A DNA stretch of 37,043 nucleotides from Hydrogenophaga sp. A37 (GCF_002001205.1 NZ_MUNZ01000107.1:1-37043); one strand, 5' to 3'; counted from the stretch's first letter, positions 9,794-19,799 are shown. Numbers and translations: made by a program. Notes: generated from the sequence alone by a model not told the origin.

Positions 9794-9825
9794 AACCCCC
9801 TCGCAGCGCGGCGTGGGGGTTTCAC
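9790..9825. terminator. Bidirectional terminator between convergent genes
   Basis: GTGAAACCCCC (9790-9800) pairs perfectly with GGGGGTTTCAC (9815-9825), an 11-base stem. It overlaps the stop codons of both the sigma-54 regulator and the convergent DUF3052 gene. The arms carry AAA/TTT at the base, which suits termination in either direction. Confidence 0.7.
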
Positions 9826-10232
9826 CTCAGTGTTTTGCGCACCACCAGCTTGAGCCCCGACCAGACGTCCGAGACCGCGCAGACCTTGATGTCCACCCAG
9901 CCCATGGGCAGCCCGAGTTCGCGGATGGTGTCTTCGGTGATGTCGGTGGGCACCTTGGACGCTTTCTTGGGCCAGGACACCCAGAGCGCGGCCGCCGGGT
10001 TCAGCCGTTGGCGCAGGTCGCCCAGCTGTTGCGCCAGCTCGGCCTTGTCCGTGGTGAACAGGTGGACGAGATCGGTCAGGGCATCGGCCCGCTGTTCAAA
10101 AACCAGCCCCTCCGGCAGCGGGTGGAGCAAGGCTTCATAGCCGTCCGGCGCACCGATCACGCACACGCGTGCCGAGGGCTTGAACCCCAGTTTCTTGGCC
10201 AGCGGCGTTCCGGAATAGCCGGTGGTGGTCAT
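9822..10232 (-). CDS. DUF3052-family small protein
   Basis: The 136-residue protein begins MTTTGYSGTPLAKKLGFKPSARVCVIGAP. The opening TGYSGTPLAKKLG and later LFTTDKAEL and WVSWPKKASKVPTDITED are characteristic of the DUF3052 family, which has no established biochemical role. It has no signal peptide or membrane segment, so it is probably cytoplasmic. It lies 11 bases downstream of the DJ-1/PfpI-like gene on the same strand and may be cotranscribed with it. I cannot assign a function. Confidence 0.82.
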   Translation of the reverse strand: MTTTGYSGTPLAKKLGFKPSARVCVIGAPDGYEALLHPLPEGLVFEQRADALTDLVHLFTTDKAELAQQLGDLRQRLNPAAALWVSWPKKASKVPTDITEDTIRELGLPMGWVDIKVCAVSDVWSGLKLVVRKTLR

Positions 10233-10243
10233 ATCGATCTGTG

Positions 10244-10864
10244 TCAGGCGACGCGCGCCGCAGTGCCAACCAGGTTGGGCGCCAGGTGGGCCATGGCCCG
10301 CTCCACATAGGCCTCTTTTTCGCCCACGGGCGCCACGTAGTGCAAGGCCGCTCGGGCCGCCGCTTCGCCCTCGGTGCGGGCAATGACCCAGGCCGCGAGG
10401 TAGGGCGAGGCGAGGCAGCCGCCTGCGGTGGCGATGTTGCCGGCCGCAAAAAACGGCTGGTTCAGCACCTCGACGCCCGCGGCCTGCACCCAGGGCTTGG
10501 TGGTGAGGTCGGTGCAGGCGGGCACCGCGCCGAGCAGCCCGAGCCGGGCCAGCACCAGCGTGCCGGAGCACTGCGCGCCGATGAGCTGGCGCGCCGGGTC
10601 CAGGCGCAGGGCCGTCATGATGGCGGGGTCTTCCACCACCTCCCGCGTCTGCATGCCGCTGCCCACCAGCACCGCGTCTGCGGTGGCCGCCTCGGCCAGC
10701 GTGGACTGCGCATGCACCACCACGCCGTTCATGGAGGTGACGGTGGGCTCGGGGCAGCAGATCGACACCCGCCAACCCGGTCGCTTGATGCGGTGGAGCA
10801 CGCCGAGGGCGATGAAGGAATCGAGCTCGTTGAAGCCCTGGAAGGTGAGGATGGCGATGTGCAT
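10244..10864 (-). CDS. DJ-1/PfpI (class I glutamine amidotransferase-like) protein
   Basis: The 206-residue protein has the flavodoxin-like DJ-1/PfpI fold. It shows MHIAILTFQGFNELDSF at the N terminus, an acidic residue at Glu13, and the nucleophile elbow IGAQCSGTLVLA with Cys99. Relatives include isonitrile hydratases and amidase-like transcription-factor domains. This version has no DNA-binding domain, so an enzymatic role is likelier. It lies 41 bases downstream of the MocR regulator gene on the same strand, so it may be in that operon. The substrate is unknown. Confidence 0.85.
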   Translation of the reverse strand: MHIAILTFQGFNELDSFIALGVLHRIKRPGWRVSICCPEPTVTSMNGVVVHAQSTLAEAATADAVLVGSGMQTREVVEDPAIMTALRLDPARQLIGAQCSGTLVLARLGLLGAVPACTDLTTKPWVQAAGVEVLNQPFFAAGNIATAGGCLASPYLAAWVIARTEGEAAARAALHYVAPVGEKEAYVERAMAHLAPNLVGTAARVA

Positions 10865-10905
10865 GGGTGGATGCGCTGTGTGTTGGGAAGGGGCGGAACC
10901 CTGGC

Positions 10906-12390
10906 TCAACGGGGGTGCCCGAGCTGCCGCACCGCCGCCGCCAGCACCGGCCCGCAGCGCTGGATCTCGCTCAGCGGTGCGTAGCCGTAGCCGATCACCA
11001 GGCCCTTGAGATCGTCGCGTGCCAGGCAGTAGGCCGAGAGCGGGCGCACGGTGAGGCCTTGTTGGGCGATGCGCTGGGCGAGGGCCTGGTCGTCCACCTG
11101 TGGGGGCAGGCGCAGGCAGAGGTGCAGGCCCTGCTCGGCGCCGCTGATGTAGGTGTCTTGCGTCAGCACGGGTTTGAGGGCTTCGAGCAGCGCGGCGCGG
11201 CGTTCGCCGTAGCTTTGCCTGGCGCGGCGCAGCGCGCTGCTGAAGTGGCCCATCTCGATGAACTCGGCCAGCGCGGCCTGCAGCGGCATCTGGCCGGGGC
11301 GGTTGAGGTCGTAGTGGGCCTGCTTGAAGGCGGCCACCAGCGGCTTGGGCACGATGAGGTAACCGAGCTTGATGCCGGGGTAGAGCACCTTGGAGAAAGT
11401 GCCCATGTAGAGCACGCGGCCGTCCACGTCGAGCCCTTCCAGGCTGCTGATGGGCGGGCCGCTGAAGCGGTATTCGCTGTCGTAGTCGTCTTCGAGCACC
11501 CAGGCGCCGTGGGCGCGCGCGGTGGAGAGCAGCTGGTGGCGCCGCGCCAGGCTCATCACCGCGCCGGTGGGGTACTGGTGCGAGGGCGTGAGGTAAATCA
11601 GTTTGGGCGGGTGCGCGGTGTCGGCCACGCCGGGGTGGATGCCTTCGTCGTCCACCGGCACGGGGTGGATGGCGAGGCCGGTGGCCATGAAGGCCTTGGC
11701 CGCGCCCCAGTAGGCCGGGTCTTCCACCCACACGGTGTCGCCGTGGTCGGCGAGCAGGCGGGCGCAGAGTTCGAGCGATTGCTGGGTGCCGGTGGTGACG
11801 ATGACCTGGTTGGCGTCGAGCTGCACGCTGCGGAACACGCGCAGGTAGTCGGCGATGGCGCGGCGCAGCGGCGCGTAGCCGCCGGAGTCGTTGTAGTCCA
11901 GCATGTCCGGGTAGGTCATGCGCCAGTGCTTGTTTTGCAGGCGCTGCCAGAGCGTGAGCGGGAAGGCGCTGAAGTCGGCGATGCCGGGGGTGAAGGGCTG
12001 CACTTCGAGCTGGGTGGCGCAGAAGGTGGTGGCCAGCGCCTGGCCTCGCGTCGAGAGCCGCCCGGGCGCGGGGGTGGGCGCGCCACGCGCGTGGGGCCGG
12101 GCGGCGGCGCCGGCGTTCACACGCGGCACGTTGTCGTTCACATAGGTGCCGCTGCCCACGCGGCTCTCCAGGTAGCCCTCGACACTGAGCTGGTTGATCG
12201 CGGCCACCACGGTGTTGCGCGAGAGGTTGAGGTCCTGCGCCAGATCGCGGCTCGACGGCAGCCGCTCACCCGCCCCGAGCTTGCCGTCGAGCATGGCCCG
12301 GCGCAGCGACTCGTAGAGCTGGCGGTGCAGCGGCAGAGCGTCTTGCGCGCCCAGGCGGGTCATCTCGGTCAGCAGGAATTCGGAGAGCAT
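10906..12390 (-). CDS. MocR-type regulator (GntR HTH fused to aminotransferase fold)
   Basis: This 494-residue protein joins a GntR winged helix (about 18-85, PLHRQLYESLRRAMLDGKL, then LPSSRDLAQDLNLSRNTV and EGYLESRVGSGTYV) to a class I aminotransferase-like domain (about 130-490). The domain keeps the PLP lysine, Lys334, in GTFSKVLYPGIKLGYL, and the pyridine-contact aspartate in LEDDYDSEYRFSG. MocR proteins such as GabR and PdxR sense PLP adducts with amines or amino acids. The gene diverges from puuD, so it is the likely regulator of this putrescine/GABA cluster. The gap holds a TGGCAC-N6-GTGCCA inverted repeat. The exact ligand is inferred. Confidence 0.9.
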   Translation of the reverse strand: MLSEFLLTEMTRLGAQDALPLHRQLYESLRRAMLDGKLGAGERLPSSRDLAQDLNLSRNTVVAAINQLSVEGYLESRVGSGTYVNDNVPRVNAGAAARPHARGAPTPAPGRLSTRGQALATTFCATQLEVQPFTPGIADFSAFPLTLWQRLQNKHWRMTYPDMLDYNDSGGYAPLRRAIADYLRVFRSVQLDANQVIVTTGTQQSLELCARLLADHGDTVWVEDPAYWGAAKAFMATGLAIHPVPVDDEGIHPGVADTAHPPKLIYLTPSHQYPTGAVMSLARRHQLLSTARAHGAWVLEDDYDSEYRFSGPPISSLEGLDVDGRVLYMGTFSKVLYPGIKLGYLIVPKPLVAAFKQAHYDLNRPGQMPLQAALAEFIEMGHFSSALRRARQSYGERRAALLEALKPVLTQDTYISGAEQGLHLCLRLPPQVDDQALAQRIAQQGLTVRPLSAYCLARDDLKGLVIGYGYAPLSEIQRCGPVLAAAVRQLGHPR

Positions 12391-12447
12391 GGGTGGCTGA
12401 TGAAAGATTCAATGAACGGTCCGGAGCAAGATGTCCAACCCAGACGC

Positions 12448-12527
12448 ACCGTGGAACCGGCTTCGCCGGGCCACCCGTGCGGTCCCCCTTTCAAGGGGGA
12501 AGCCGCGTCAGCGGCGCAGGGGGTTGG
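12448..12527 (-). repeat. Dispersed REP-like palindromic element, copy A
   Basis: About 80 bases built of GC-rich palindromes (CCCCCTTTCAAGGGGG and CCGGCTTCGCCGG). In reverse orientation it matches the elements at 25306-25386, 35834-35912 and 36564-36640. It sits in the control region between the MocR gene and puuD, unlike the other three copies, which follow stop codons. Confidence 0.75.
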
Positions 12528-12533
12528 CTCAAA

Positions 12534-12551
12534 TGGCACCATTAAGTGCCA
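12534..12551. promoter_or_regulatory. Candidate operator upstream of puuD (TGGCAC-N6-GTGCCA)
   Basis: A perfect 6+6 inverted repeat with a 6-base spacer lies 66 bases before the puuD start. A further half-like word, CTGGCC, follows at 12556. The same hexamers recur upstream of the aldehyde dehydrogenase gene at 23732-23737 and 23792-23797. MocR or PuuR-type binding is inferred. Confidence 0.5.
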
Positions 12552-12616
12552 CCAACTGGCCCTGATTGTGATCCAATTTTCCCGTCAGAATCAACCCACG
12601 ACTGTTTGGAGATTCC

Positions 12617-13429
12617 ATGAACAAGCCGCCGCCCTGCATGGTCTGGCTGCCTGCCGACCACCGCCTCATGGGCGATCACGGGCACCAGATGCCCTTTCTG
12701 CTGCTCGGCGACAAATACGCCCGCGCCGTCAAGGTGGGGGCACAGGCCCAGCCGGTGATGTTCCCGCTGGCCGACGCCGAGCAGATTCCCGACCTGTTGC
12801 CGATGGTGGACGGTGTGATGCTGACCGGCTCGCCGTCCAACGTGCACCCCTCCCATTTCGACGAAGACGTGGCCGACCCCAGCCTGCCGCTGGACCCGGT
12901 GCGCGACTCGCTCACGCTGGCGCTGGTGAAGGCCTGTGTGCACGAGGGCGTGCCGCTGCTGGGCGTGTGCCGCGGCTTCCAGGAGATCAACGTGGCGCTG
13001 GGCGGCACGCTGCACCAGCGCGTGCACGAGGTGCCCGGCCTGACGGACCACCGCGAGCCCAAGACGGCCCCGTTCGATGAGCAGTACGCGCCGCGCCACG
13101 CCATCCGGCTCGCGCCGGGCAGCGTGTTCGAGACCTGGGCCGGCGGCCCCGAGACGATGGTGAATTCGCTGCACGGCCAGGGCATCAACCGCCTGGCGGC
13201 GGGGCTGGAGGCCATGGCCCACGCGCCCGACGGCGTGGTCGAGGCCTTTGCCGTGAAAGGCGCGCGCACCTTCGCCTACGCCATGCAGTTCCACCCAGAA
13301 TGGCGCTGCTGGGAAACGCCGTTTTACGCCGCGATTTTTGAGGCCTTCGGCCACGCCTGCCGCCAGCGCATGAGCCAGCGTCTGCAGGCGGCCGACCTGG
13401 CCCGCAGCCGCGCAGGCATCGGCGCCTGA
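12617..13429 (+). CDS. puuD: Gamma-glutamyl-GABA hydrolase (class I glutamine amidotransferase fold)
   Basis: The 270-residue peptidase C26 protein should release GABA and glutamate from gamma-glutamyl-GABA, the last step of the Puu pathway. The catalytic triad is visible: Cys118 in LLGVCRGFQEINVALGG, and His226 and Glu228 in MQFHPEW. Conserved TGSPSNVHP and VNSLHGQGINRLA are typical of PuuD. It is the first gene of the run puuD-puuA-aminotransferase, 48 bases before puuA, and diverges from the MocR gene. The ATG at 12617 has a modest ribosome site (TTTGGAGA). Alternative names such as glutamine amidotransferase describe the same fold. Confidence 0.9.
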   Translation: MNKPPPCMVWLPADHRLMGDHGHQMPFLLLGDKYARAVKVGAQAQPVMFPLADAEQIPDLLPMVDGVMLTGSPSNVHPSHFDEDVADPSLPLDPVRDSLTLALVKACVHEGVPLLGVCRGFQEINVALGGTLHQRVHEVPGLTDHREPKTAPFDEQYAPRHAIRLAPGSVFETWAGGPETMVNSLHGQGINRLAAGLEAMAHAPDGVVEAFAVKGARTFAYAMQFHPEWRCWETPFYAAIFEAFGHACRQRMSQRLQAADLARSRAGIGA

Positions 13430-13477
13430 GCCTCCCCGTTCACGACCACCACAATCACAACAGACAAGGACCGGCAC

Positions 13478-14845
13478 ATGACAGCCCCCACCGTTCAAAC
13501 CTTCAACGACCTCGAGAACTGGCTCAACCAGCACCGCGTGACCGAGGTGGAATGCCTGGTGCCCGACCTGACCGGGGTGGCGCGCGGCAAGATCCTGCCG
13601 CGCGAGAAGTTCACCGAAGACCGCGGCATGCGCCTGCCGCAGGCCATCGTGGGTATGGGGGTGACGGGGGAGTTCCCCGAGAGCGGGCCTTATTACGATG
13701 TGGTGGACCCGACCGACAAGGACATGCAGCTGCGCCCGGACCCGTCCACCGTGCGCATCGTGCCCTGGGCCACCGACCCGACCGCGCAGGTGATCCACGA
13801 CTGTTTCGACCACGAAGGCAAGTTGGTGCCGTTCGCGCCGCGCAGCGTGTTGCGCAAGATCTGCGACCTCTACGCCGCCGAGGGCTGGGACCCGGTGGTC
13901 GCGCCCGAGCTGGAGTTCTACCTGACCGCGCGCAACACCGACCCGAACACGCTCTTGAAGCCGCCCATTGGCCGCAGCGGCCGCGCCGAGACCTCGCGCC
14001 AGGCGTACTCCATCGACGCGGTGAACGAGTTCGACCCGCTGTTCGAAGAGATCTACGACTACTGCGACAAGATGAAGCTCAACGTGGACACGCTGATCCA
14101 CGAGGTGGGCGCGGGCCAGATGGAGATCAACTTCTTCCACGCCCACCCGCTGGGCCTGGCCGACGAGGTGTTCTTCTTCAAGCGCACGGTGCGCGAGGCC
14201 GCGCTGCGCCACGACATGTACGCCACCTTCATGGCCAAGCCGATTGCGGGCGAGCCCGGCAGCGCCATGCACGTGCACCAGAGCATCGTGGACAAGGTCA
14301 CCGGCCAGAACATTTTCAGCAACGAAGACGGCACCGCGTCCGAGGCCTTCTACCACTACATCGGTGGCCTGCAGCGCTACATCCCGGCCGCCATGGTGCT
14401 GGTCGCGCCCTACGTGAACAGCTACAGGCGCCTCTCGCGCCACACGGCCGCGCCGATCAACATCGAGTGGGGCCACGACAACCGCACCGTGGGCATCCGC
14501 TCGCCGATCTCCAGCCCGGCCGCGCGCCGCGTGGAGAACCGCGTGATCGGCGCCGACGCCAACCCGTATGTGGCCATGGCCATGACGCTGGCCTGTGGTT
14601 ACCTGGGCATGAAGAACAAGATCAAGCCCAAGCCCGAGATGAAGGGCGACGCCTACCTGGCGCCGTACTCGCTGCCGCGCTCGCTGGGTGAGGCGCTGGA
14701 CTGGCTGCGCCGCGAAACGGACCTGCACGACATCCTGGGCAAGGAGTTCATCACGATCTACACCGAGATCAAGGAGCTGGAGTTCGACGAGTTCATGAAG
14801 GTGATTTCGCCGTGGGAACGCGAACACCTGTTGCTGCATGTTTGA
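13478..14845 (+). CDS. puuA: Gamma-glutamylputrescine synthetase (glutamine synthetase family)
   Basis: The 455-residue protein has the glutamine synthetase fold and should ligate glutamate to putrescine using ATP. Visible motifs are the metal-binding PELEFYL segment, HEVGAGQMEINF, MAKPIAGEPGSAMHVHQS (the ATP/metal HVHQS box), NSYRRL, and NRTVGIRSP followed by RVENRVIGADANPY. It lacks the Tyr-adenylylation tail of assimilatory GlnA. The position directly after puuD and 17 bases before the aminotransferase gene supports PuuA over a true glutamine synthetase. A TAAGGA-like AAGGA ribosome site precedes the ATG. Confidence 0.9.
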   Translation: MTAPTVQTFNDLENWLNQHRVTEVECLVPDLTGVARGKILPREKFTEDRGMRLPQAIVGMGVTGEFPESGPYYDVVDPTDKDMQLRPDPSTVRIVPWATDPTAQVIHDCFDHEGKLVPFAPRSVLRKICDLYAAEGWDPVVAPELEFYLTARNTDPNTLLKPPIGRSGRAETSRQAYSIDAVNEFDPLFEEIYDYCDKMKLNVDTLIHEVGAGQMEINFFHAHPLGLADEVFFFKRTVREAALRHDMYATFMAKPIAGEPGSAMHVHQSIVDKVTGQNIFSNEDGTASEAFYHYIGGLQRYIPAAMVLVAPYVNSYRRLSRHTAAPINIEWGHDNRTVGIRSPISSPAARRVENRVIGADANPYVAMAMTLACGYLGMKNKIKPKPEMKGDAYLAPYSLPRSLGEALDWLRRETDLHDILGKEFITIYTEIKELEFDEFMKVISPWEREHLLLHV

Positions 14846-14862
14846 TTGAAAGAGACGTCCAC

Positions 14863-16302
14863 ATGAACACCTCGACCCTGATCGCACCGCCCGCTCTCGT
14901 CCGCCGCGCCGAGCAGCAGGACACCCAGGCCATCCAGGCGCTGGACAGCGCGCACTACATGCACCCGTTCACCGACCACGGCGGTCTGGCCACGCGCGGT
15001 GCGCGGGTGATCACGCGGGCCGACAACATCTATGTGTGGGACTCCGAGGGCAAGAAGATCCTCGACGCGATGAGCGGCCTGTGGTGCGTGAACGCGGGCT
15101 ACGGCCGCAAGGAACTGGCCGACGCCGCCTACCAGCAGATGATGACGCTGCCGTTCTACAACAGCTTCTTCAACACCACCAACGTGCCGGCGGTGCAGCT
15201 GGCCGCCAAGCTGGCCTCGCTGGCGCCCACCGTGGGCGGCCGCAGTTTCCAGCATGTGTTCTTCAGCAGCAGCGGCAGCGAGAGCAACGACACCAACGTG
15301 CGCATGGTGCGCCGCTACTGGGACCTGCTGGGCCAGCCCGAGCGCAAGGTGATCATCAGCCGGAACAACGCGTACCACGGCAGCACCATGGCGGGCGCCT
15401 CACTCGGCGGCATGAGCGGCATGCACGCGCAGGGCGACCTGCCGATCCCGAACATCACGCACATCGAGCAGCCGCATTTCTGGGAAAACGCCCTGGGCGG
15501 CGAGAGCCGCGCCGATTTCGGCCTGCGTGCCGCGCGCTGGCTGGAAGAGAAGATCCTCGAGGTCGGTGCACACAAGGTGGCGGCCTTCATCGCCGAGCCG
15601 GTGCAGGGCGCGGGTGGCGTGATCATTCCGCCCGAGACCTACTGGCCCGAGATCCAGCGCATCGTCGACCAGTACGGCATCCTGCTGATTTCAGACGAGG
15701 TGATCTGCGCCTTCGGCCGGCTGGGCCACTGGTTCGCCTACGAAAAATTCGGCTACAAGCCCGACCTCGTGACCTTCGCCAAGGGCGTGACGAGCGGCTA
15801 CATCCCGCTGGGCGGCGTGATGGTGGGCGACCGCGTGGCGAAAGTGCTGATCGAGCACGGCGGCGAGTTCAACCACGGCTACACCTACAGCGGCCACCCG
15901 GTGGCCTGTGCGGTGGCCCTGGCCAACCTGGAGCTGATGGAGCGCGACAACCTGGTGGGCCGGGTGAAGGACGACATCGGCCCCTACCTCGCCGAGCAGT
16001 TTGCCGAGCTGAAACACCACCCGCTGGTGGGCGACGCCGAGACCTGCGGCTTCGTGGCCGGCCTGGTGCTGGTGAAGAGCAAGGCGTTGAGGCAGATGTT
16101 CGACCCCGACCTGTCGGTGGGCATGATCTGCCGTGGCCACTGCTTCAAGAACGGGCTGATCATGCGAGCCGTGGGCGACCGCATGATCATCGCGCCGCCG
16201 CTGGTGATGACGCGTGCCCAGATCGACGAGATGATGGTGCTGGTCCGCCAGTGTCTGGACGCGACGCTGGACGACCTGCGCACGGCAGGGCATCTGGCTT
16301 GA
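14863..16302 (+). CDS. spuC: Class III aminotransferase, putrescine--pyruvate type
   Basis: The 479-residue fold-type I PLP enzyme resembles SpuC-like omega-transaminases. Key sites are SSSGSESNDTNVRMVR (phosphate cup), Asp278 in LLISDEVICAFGRLG, and PLP Lys307 in LVTFAKGVTSGYIPLGG. The N-terminal HYMHPFTDH segment is typical of this subgroup. The reaction would transfer the amino group of putrescine (or another polyamine or omega-amino acid) to pyruvate. Placed between puuA and potF, it offers a direct transamination route parallel to the glutamylated one. The start at 14863 follows a GAAAGAG ribosome site. The amine substrate is inferred from context; beta-alanine is an alternative. Confidence 0.85.
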   Translation: MNTSTLIAPPALVRRAEQQDTQAIQALDSAHYMHPFTDHGGLATRGARVITRADNIYVWDSEGKKILDAMSGLWCVNAGYGRKELADAAYQQMMTLPFYNSFFNTTNVPAVQLAAKLASLAPTVGGRSFQHVFFSSSGSESNDTNVRMVRRYWDLLGQPERKVIISRNNAYHGSTMAGASLGGMSGMHAQGDLPIPNITHIEQPHFWENALGGESRADFGLRAARWLEEKILEVGAHKVAAFIAEPVQGAGGVIIPPETYWPEIQRIVDQYGILLISDEVICAFGRLGHWFAYEKFGYKPDLVTFAKGVTSGYIPLGGVMVGDRVAKVLIEHGGEFNHGYTYSGHPVACAVALANLELMERDNLVGRVKDDIGPYLAEQFAELKHHPLVGDAETCGFVAGLVLVKSKALRQMFDPDLSVGMICRGHCFKNGLIMRAVGDRMIIAPPLVMTRAQIDEMMVLVRQCLDATLDDLRTAGHLA

Positions 16303-16316
16303 ACCCGCTGCGGGTT
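16302..16316 (+). terminator. Short hairpin after the aminotransferase gene
   Basis: AACCCG-CTG-CGGGTT forms a perfect 6-base stem directly at the aminotransferase stop codon. There is no T-tract, so it may only weaken read-through or protect the 3' end of the puuD-puuA-spuC message. Confidence 0.4.
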
Positions 16317-16362
16317 GCCCGGGGTTCGGGCGGGCCCGAATCTTTGTTACAGTGTTTCGCTG

Positions 16363-16375
16363 CCCCAAACTGGGG
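16363..16375 (+). promoter_or_regulatory. Inverted repeat in the potF leader
   Basis: CCCCA-AAC-TGGGG is a perfect inverted repeat inside the 176-base gap before potF. A/T-richer sequence on both sides (TTTGTTAC at 16343-16350 and ATAAAG at 16376-16381) suggests the potF promoter lies here. Exact boxes cannot be fixed. Confidence 0.35.
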
Positions 16376-16478
16376 ATAAAGTTGGTCTGTAAATTGCTTG
16401 CCGGTCGGGTGTGCTGCGCCACCGGTGTGTTTGTATCAACCACCGGGTTTCATCCCGTTTTCAGGAGCGTTCCTCACC

Positions 16479-17657
16479 ATGAAAAAACAAGTTCTGGCCC
16501 TGGCCATCTCGGCGATCCTGCTGGCCGCTTGCGGTAAAAAAGAAGAGCCGGCGCCGGCAGCGGCCCCGGCCGAACCGGTCGCTGCAGCGCCTGCGGCCCC
16601 GGCCGCGCCCGCCGGCCCGGTGTACGACGACGAGAAGGTCCTCAACATCTACAACTGGCCCGACTACGTGCCCGAGGGCATGATCGCCGCCTTCGAGAAA
16701 GAGTCCGGCATCAAGGTCAACTACGACACCTTCGAAACCAACGAAGCCCTGCACGCCAAGCTGGTGGCCGGCAACACCGGCTACGACATCGTCGTGCCGG
16801 GTACCGTGTTCGCCAAGGGCCAGATCGAAGGCGGGCTGCTGCAGCCGCTCAAGAAGGAACAGATCCCGAACCTGGCCAACATGGACCCGGCCATCATGGC
16901 CACCCTGGTCAAGGCCGACCCCGAGAACAAGCACCTGATCCCATGGGCCTGGGGCTTCACCACCGTGGGCATCAACAAGACCAAGGTCGAGAAGGCCCTG
17001 GGTGGCATGGCCATGCCGGAAAACGCCTGGGACCTGGTGTTCAAGCCCGAGTACACGAGCAAGCTCAAGAGCTGTGGCATCGCCTATCTGGACTCGCCGA
17101 CCGAGATCATCCCGGTGGCGCTGCACTACATCGGCAAGGACGCCTACTCCAACGACCCGGCCGACTACAAGGCCGCGGGCGAGATGCTGGCCAAGGTGCG
17201 CAAGGACGTGCGCCTGTTCAGCTCGACCATGATCGACGACATCGCGGGCGGCAAGGCCTGCGTGGCCATCGCCTGGTCGGGTGACGTGAACATCGCCGCC
17301 GGCCGCGCCAAGGAAAACGGCTCCAAGGACGTGATCGAAGCCATGCTGCCGAGCACCGGCGCGCTGATTTTCTTTGACACCATGGCCGTGACCAAGGACG
17401 CCAAGCACCCGAACAACGCGATGGCCTTCATCGACTTCTACCTGCGCCCTGAAAACGCCGCGCTGATGTCGAACGAGATGGGCTACCCCACCGGCAACAA
17501 GGCGGGCGTGGCTCAGGTCAAGCCCGAGATCGCCGGCAACAAGACCATCTTTGTCGAAGCCGATTACTTCGCCAAGATGATCCCGCCGAGCAGCTTCACC
17601 AACGAAGCCCGCGAAGCCATGGCCAACGTCTACAACGGCTTCAAAAAAGGCAAATAA
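16479..17657 (+). CDS. potF: Polyamine ABC transporter substrate-binding lipoprotein
   Basis: The 392-residue protein has a lipoprotein signal (MKKQVLALAISAILLAAC, lipid anchor on Cys18) and an Ala/Pro-rich linker to about residue 45. A PotD/PotF-type periplasmic binding domain follows, opening VLNIYNWPDYVPEGMIAAFEKESGIKVNYDTFETNE. This NWxDY opening is diagnostic of the family; the Trp/Tyr/Asp residues line the polyamine site in PotF. The lipid anchor is unusual for E. coli PotF, which is a free periplasmic protein. It is the first gene of potFGHI and is separated from potG by a strong terminator hairpin. I chose the ATG at 16479 because it gives a clean lipobox signal. Confidence 0.93.
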   Translation: MKKQVLALAISAILLAACGKKEEPAPAAAPAEPVAAAPAAPAAPAGPVYDDEKVLNIYNWPDYVPEGMIAAFEKESGIKVNYDTFETNEALHAKLVAGNTGYDIVVPGTVFAKGQIEGGLLQPLKKEQIPNLANMDPAIMATLVKADPENKHLIPWAWGFTTVGINKTKVEKALGGMAMPENAWDLVFKPEYTSKLKSCGIAYLDSPTEIIPVALHYIGKDAYSNDPADYKAAGEMLAKVRKDVRLFSSTMIDDIAGGKACVAIAWSGDVNIAAGRAKENGSKDVIEAMLPSTGALIFFDTMAVTKDAKHPNNAMAFIDFYLRPENAALMSNEMGYPTGNKAGVAQVKPEIAGNKTIFVEADYFAKMIPPSSFTNEAREAMANVYNGFKKGK

Positions 17658-17690
17658 GCCGTCCGGCATTCTCCTGAGCGACAAGGCTCC

Positions 17691-17727
17691 AGGGCTGTTC
17701 AACCACGAGGGATGAACAGCCCTTTTT
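17691..17727 (+). terminator. Intrinsic terminator between potF and potG
   Basis: AGGGCTGTTCA (17691-17701) pairs perfectly with TGAACAGCCCT (17713-17723), followed by a run of five T (17723-17727). This is a classic intrinsic terminator in the 116-base gap inside the transporter operon. It would let potF be made in excess of potGHI through partial read-through. Confidence 0.8.
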
Positions 17728-17773
17728 GTTGGCGCGACCGCTTTCCATCACGTTCACACAGCGAGGTTCATCC

Positions 17774-18877
<1,104 letters not shown>

Positions 18878-18896
18878 ACCTTCAGGAGATCACCCC

Positions 18897-19799
18897 ATGG
18901 CCTCCAACATTCCCATGCCTGGCAAGCGCTTCGTCATTGGCGTGCCCTACGTCTGGCTGTTTGTCTTCTTTCTGCTGCCGTTCCTGATCCTGCTGTACAT
19001 CAGCTTCGTGGACCAGGGCGAGAGCATCAATCCGTTCAAGCCGATCTGGGACCCGGTGACGGGCATCCTGAGCCTGAAGTACGAGAACTACTGGACCATC
19101 TTCCGCGACGGCGAGGGTGGTGAGTTGTTCAAGACGATCTACATCGAGGCCTACCTGCGCTCCATCTGGTACGCGCTGTGCACGGCGGTCTTGTGTCTGC
19201 TGGTCGGCTACCCGTTTGCCTACTTCATCGCGCGTTCAGCGCCCAGCGTGCGGCCCGCGCTGCTGATGATGGTGATGCTGCCGTTCTGGACCTCGTTCCT
19301 GCTGCGCGTCTATGCGTGGAAAGGCATCCTGGCCGACCAGGGTGTCATCAACCAGCTGCTGATGGGGTTGGGCATCACCAGCGAACCGATCCAGATGCTC
19401 TACACCAACGTGTCCATGCTGGTGGGCATGACCTATGTGTACCTGCCCTTCATGGTGCTGCCGCTCTACGCCAACCTGGTGAAGATGGACTTCCGCCTGC
19501 TCGAAGCCGCCTACGACCTCGGCACCTCGCCCTTCAAGGCCTTCTGGCTGGTGACGGTGCCGCTGTCCAAGGCCGGCATCGTGGCCGGTTTCATGCTGGT
19601 GTTCATTCCCGCCGTGGGCGAGTTCGTGATCCCCTCGCTGCTGGGTGGGCCGGAGAACATCATGATCGGCCGCGTGGTCTGGGACGAGATGTTCACCAGC
19701 AACAACTGGCCCCGCGCCTCGGCGCTGGCGGTGGTGATGATTCTGCTGATCATCGTGCCGCTCGCGATCTACTACCACTTCACGGCAGAGGAGAAATGA
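18897..19799 (+). CDS. potH: Polyamine ABC transporter permease
   Basis: The 300-residue inner-membrane protein has about six hydrophobic segments, beginning VPYVWLFVFFLLPFLILLYISF. It has the PotB/PotH-type coupling loop EAAYDLGTSPFKAFWLVTVPLS, which docks onto the ATPase. A CAGGAG ribosome site stands 8 bases before the ATG at 18897, so this start is preferred over an upstream one that would overlap potG. The stop is one base from the potI start, so the two permeases are almost certainly translated together. Confidence 0.93.
   Translation: MASNIPMPGKRFVIGVPYVWLFVFFLLPFLILLYISFVDQGESINPFKPIWDPVTGILSLKYENYWTIFRDGEGGELFKTIYIEAYLRSIWYALCTAVLCLLVGYPFAYFIARSAPSVRPALLMMVMLPFWTSFLLRVYAWKGILADQGVINQLLMGLGITSEPIQMLYTNVSMLVGMTYVYLPFMVLPLYANLVKMDFRLLEAAYDLGTSPFKAFWLVTVPLSKAGIVAGFMLVFIPAVGEFVIPSLLGGPENIMIGRVVWDEMFTSNNWPRASALAVVMILLIIVPLAIYYHFTAEEK

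Noticed and set aside
12542..14887. A 781-residue reverse-strand open frame opposite puuD and puuA
   Set aside because: It is a shadow of two certain forward genes in high-GC DNA. It is rich in His, Arg, Val and Gly runs without any recognisable domain.
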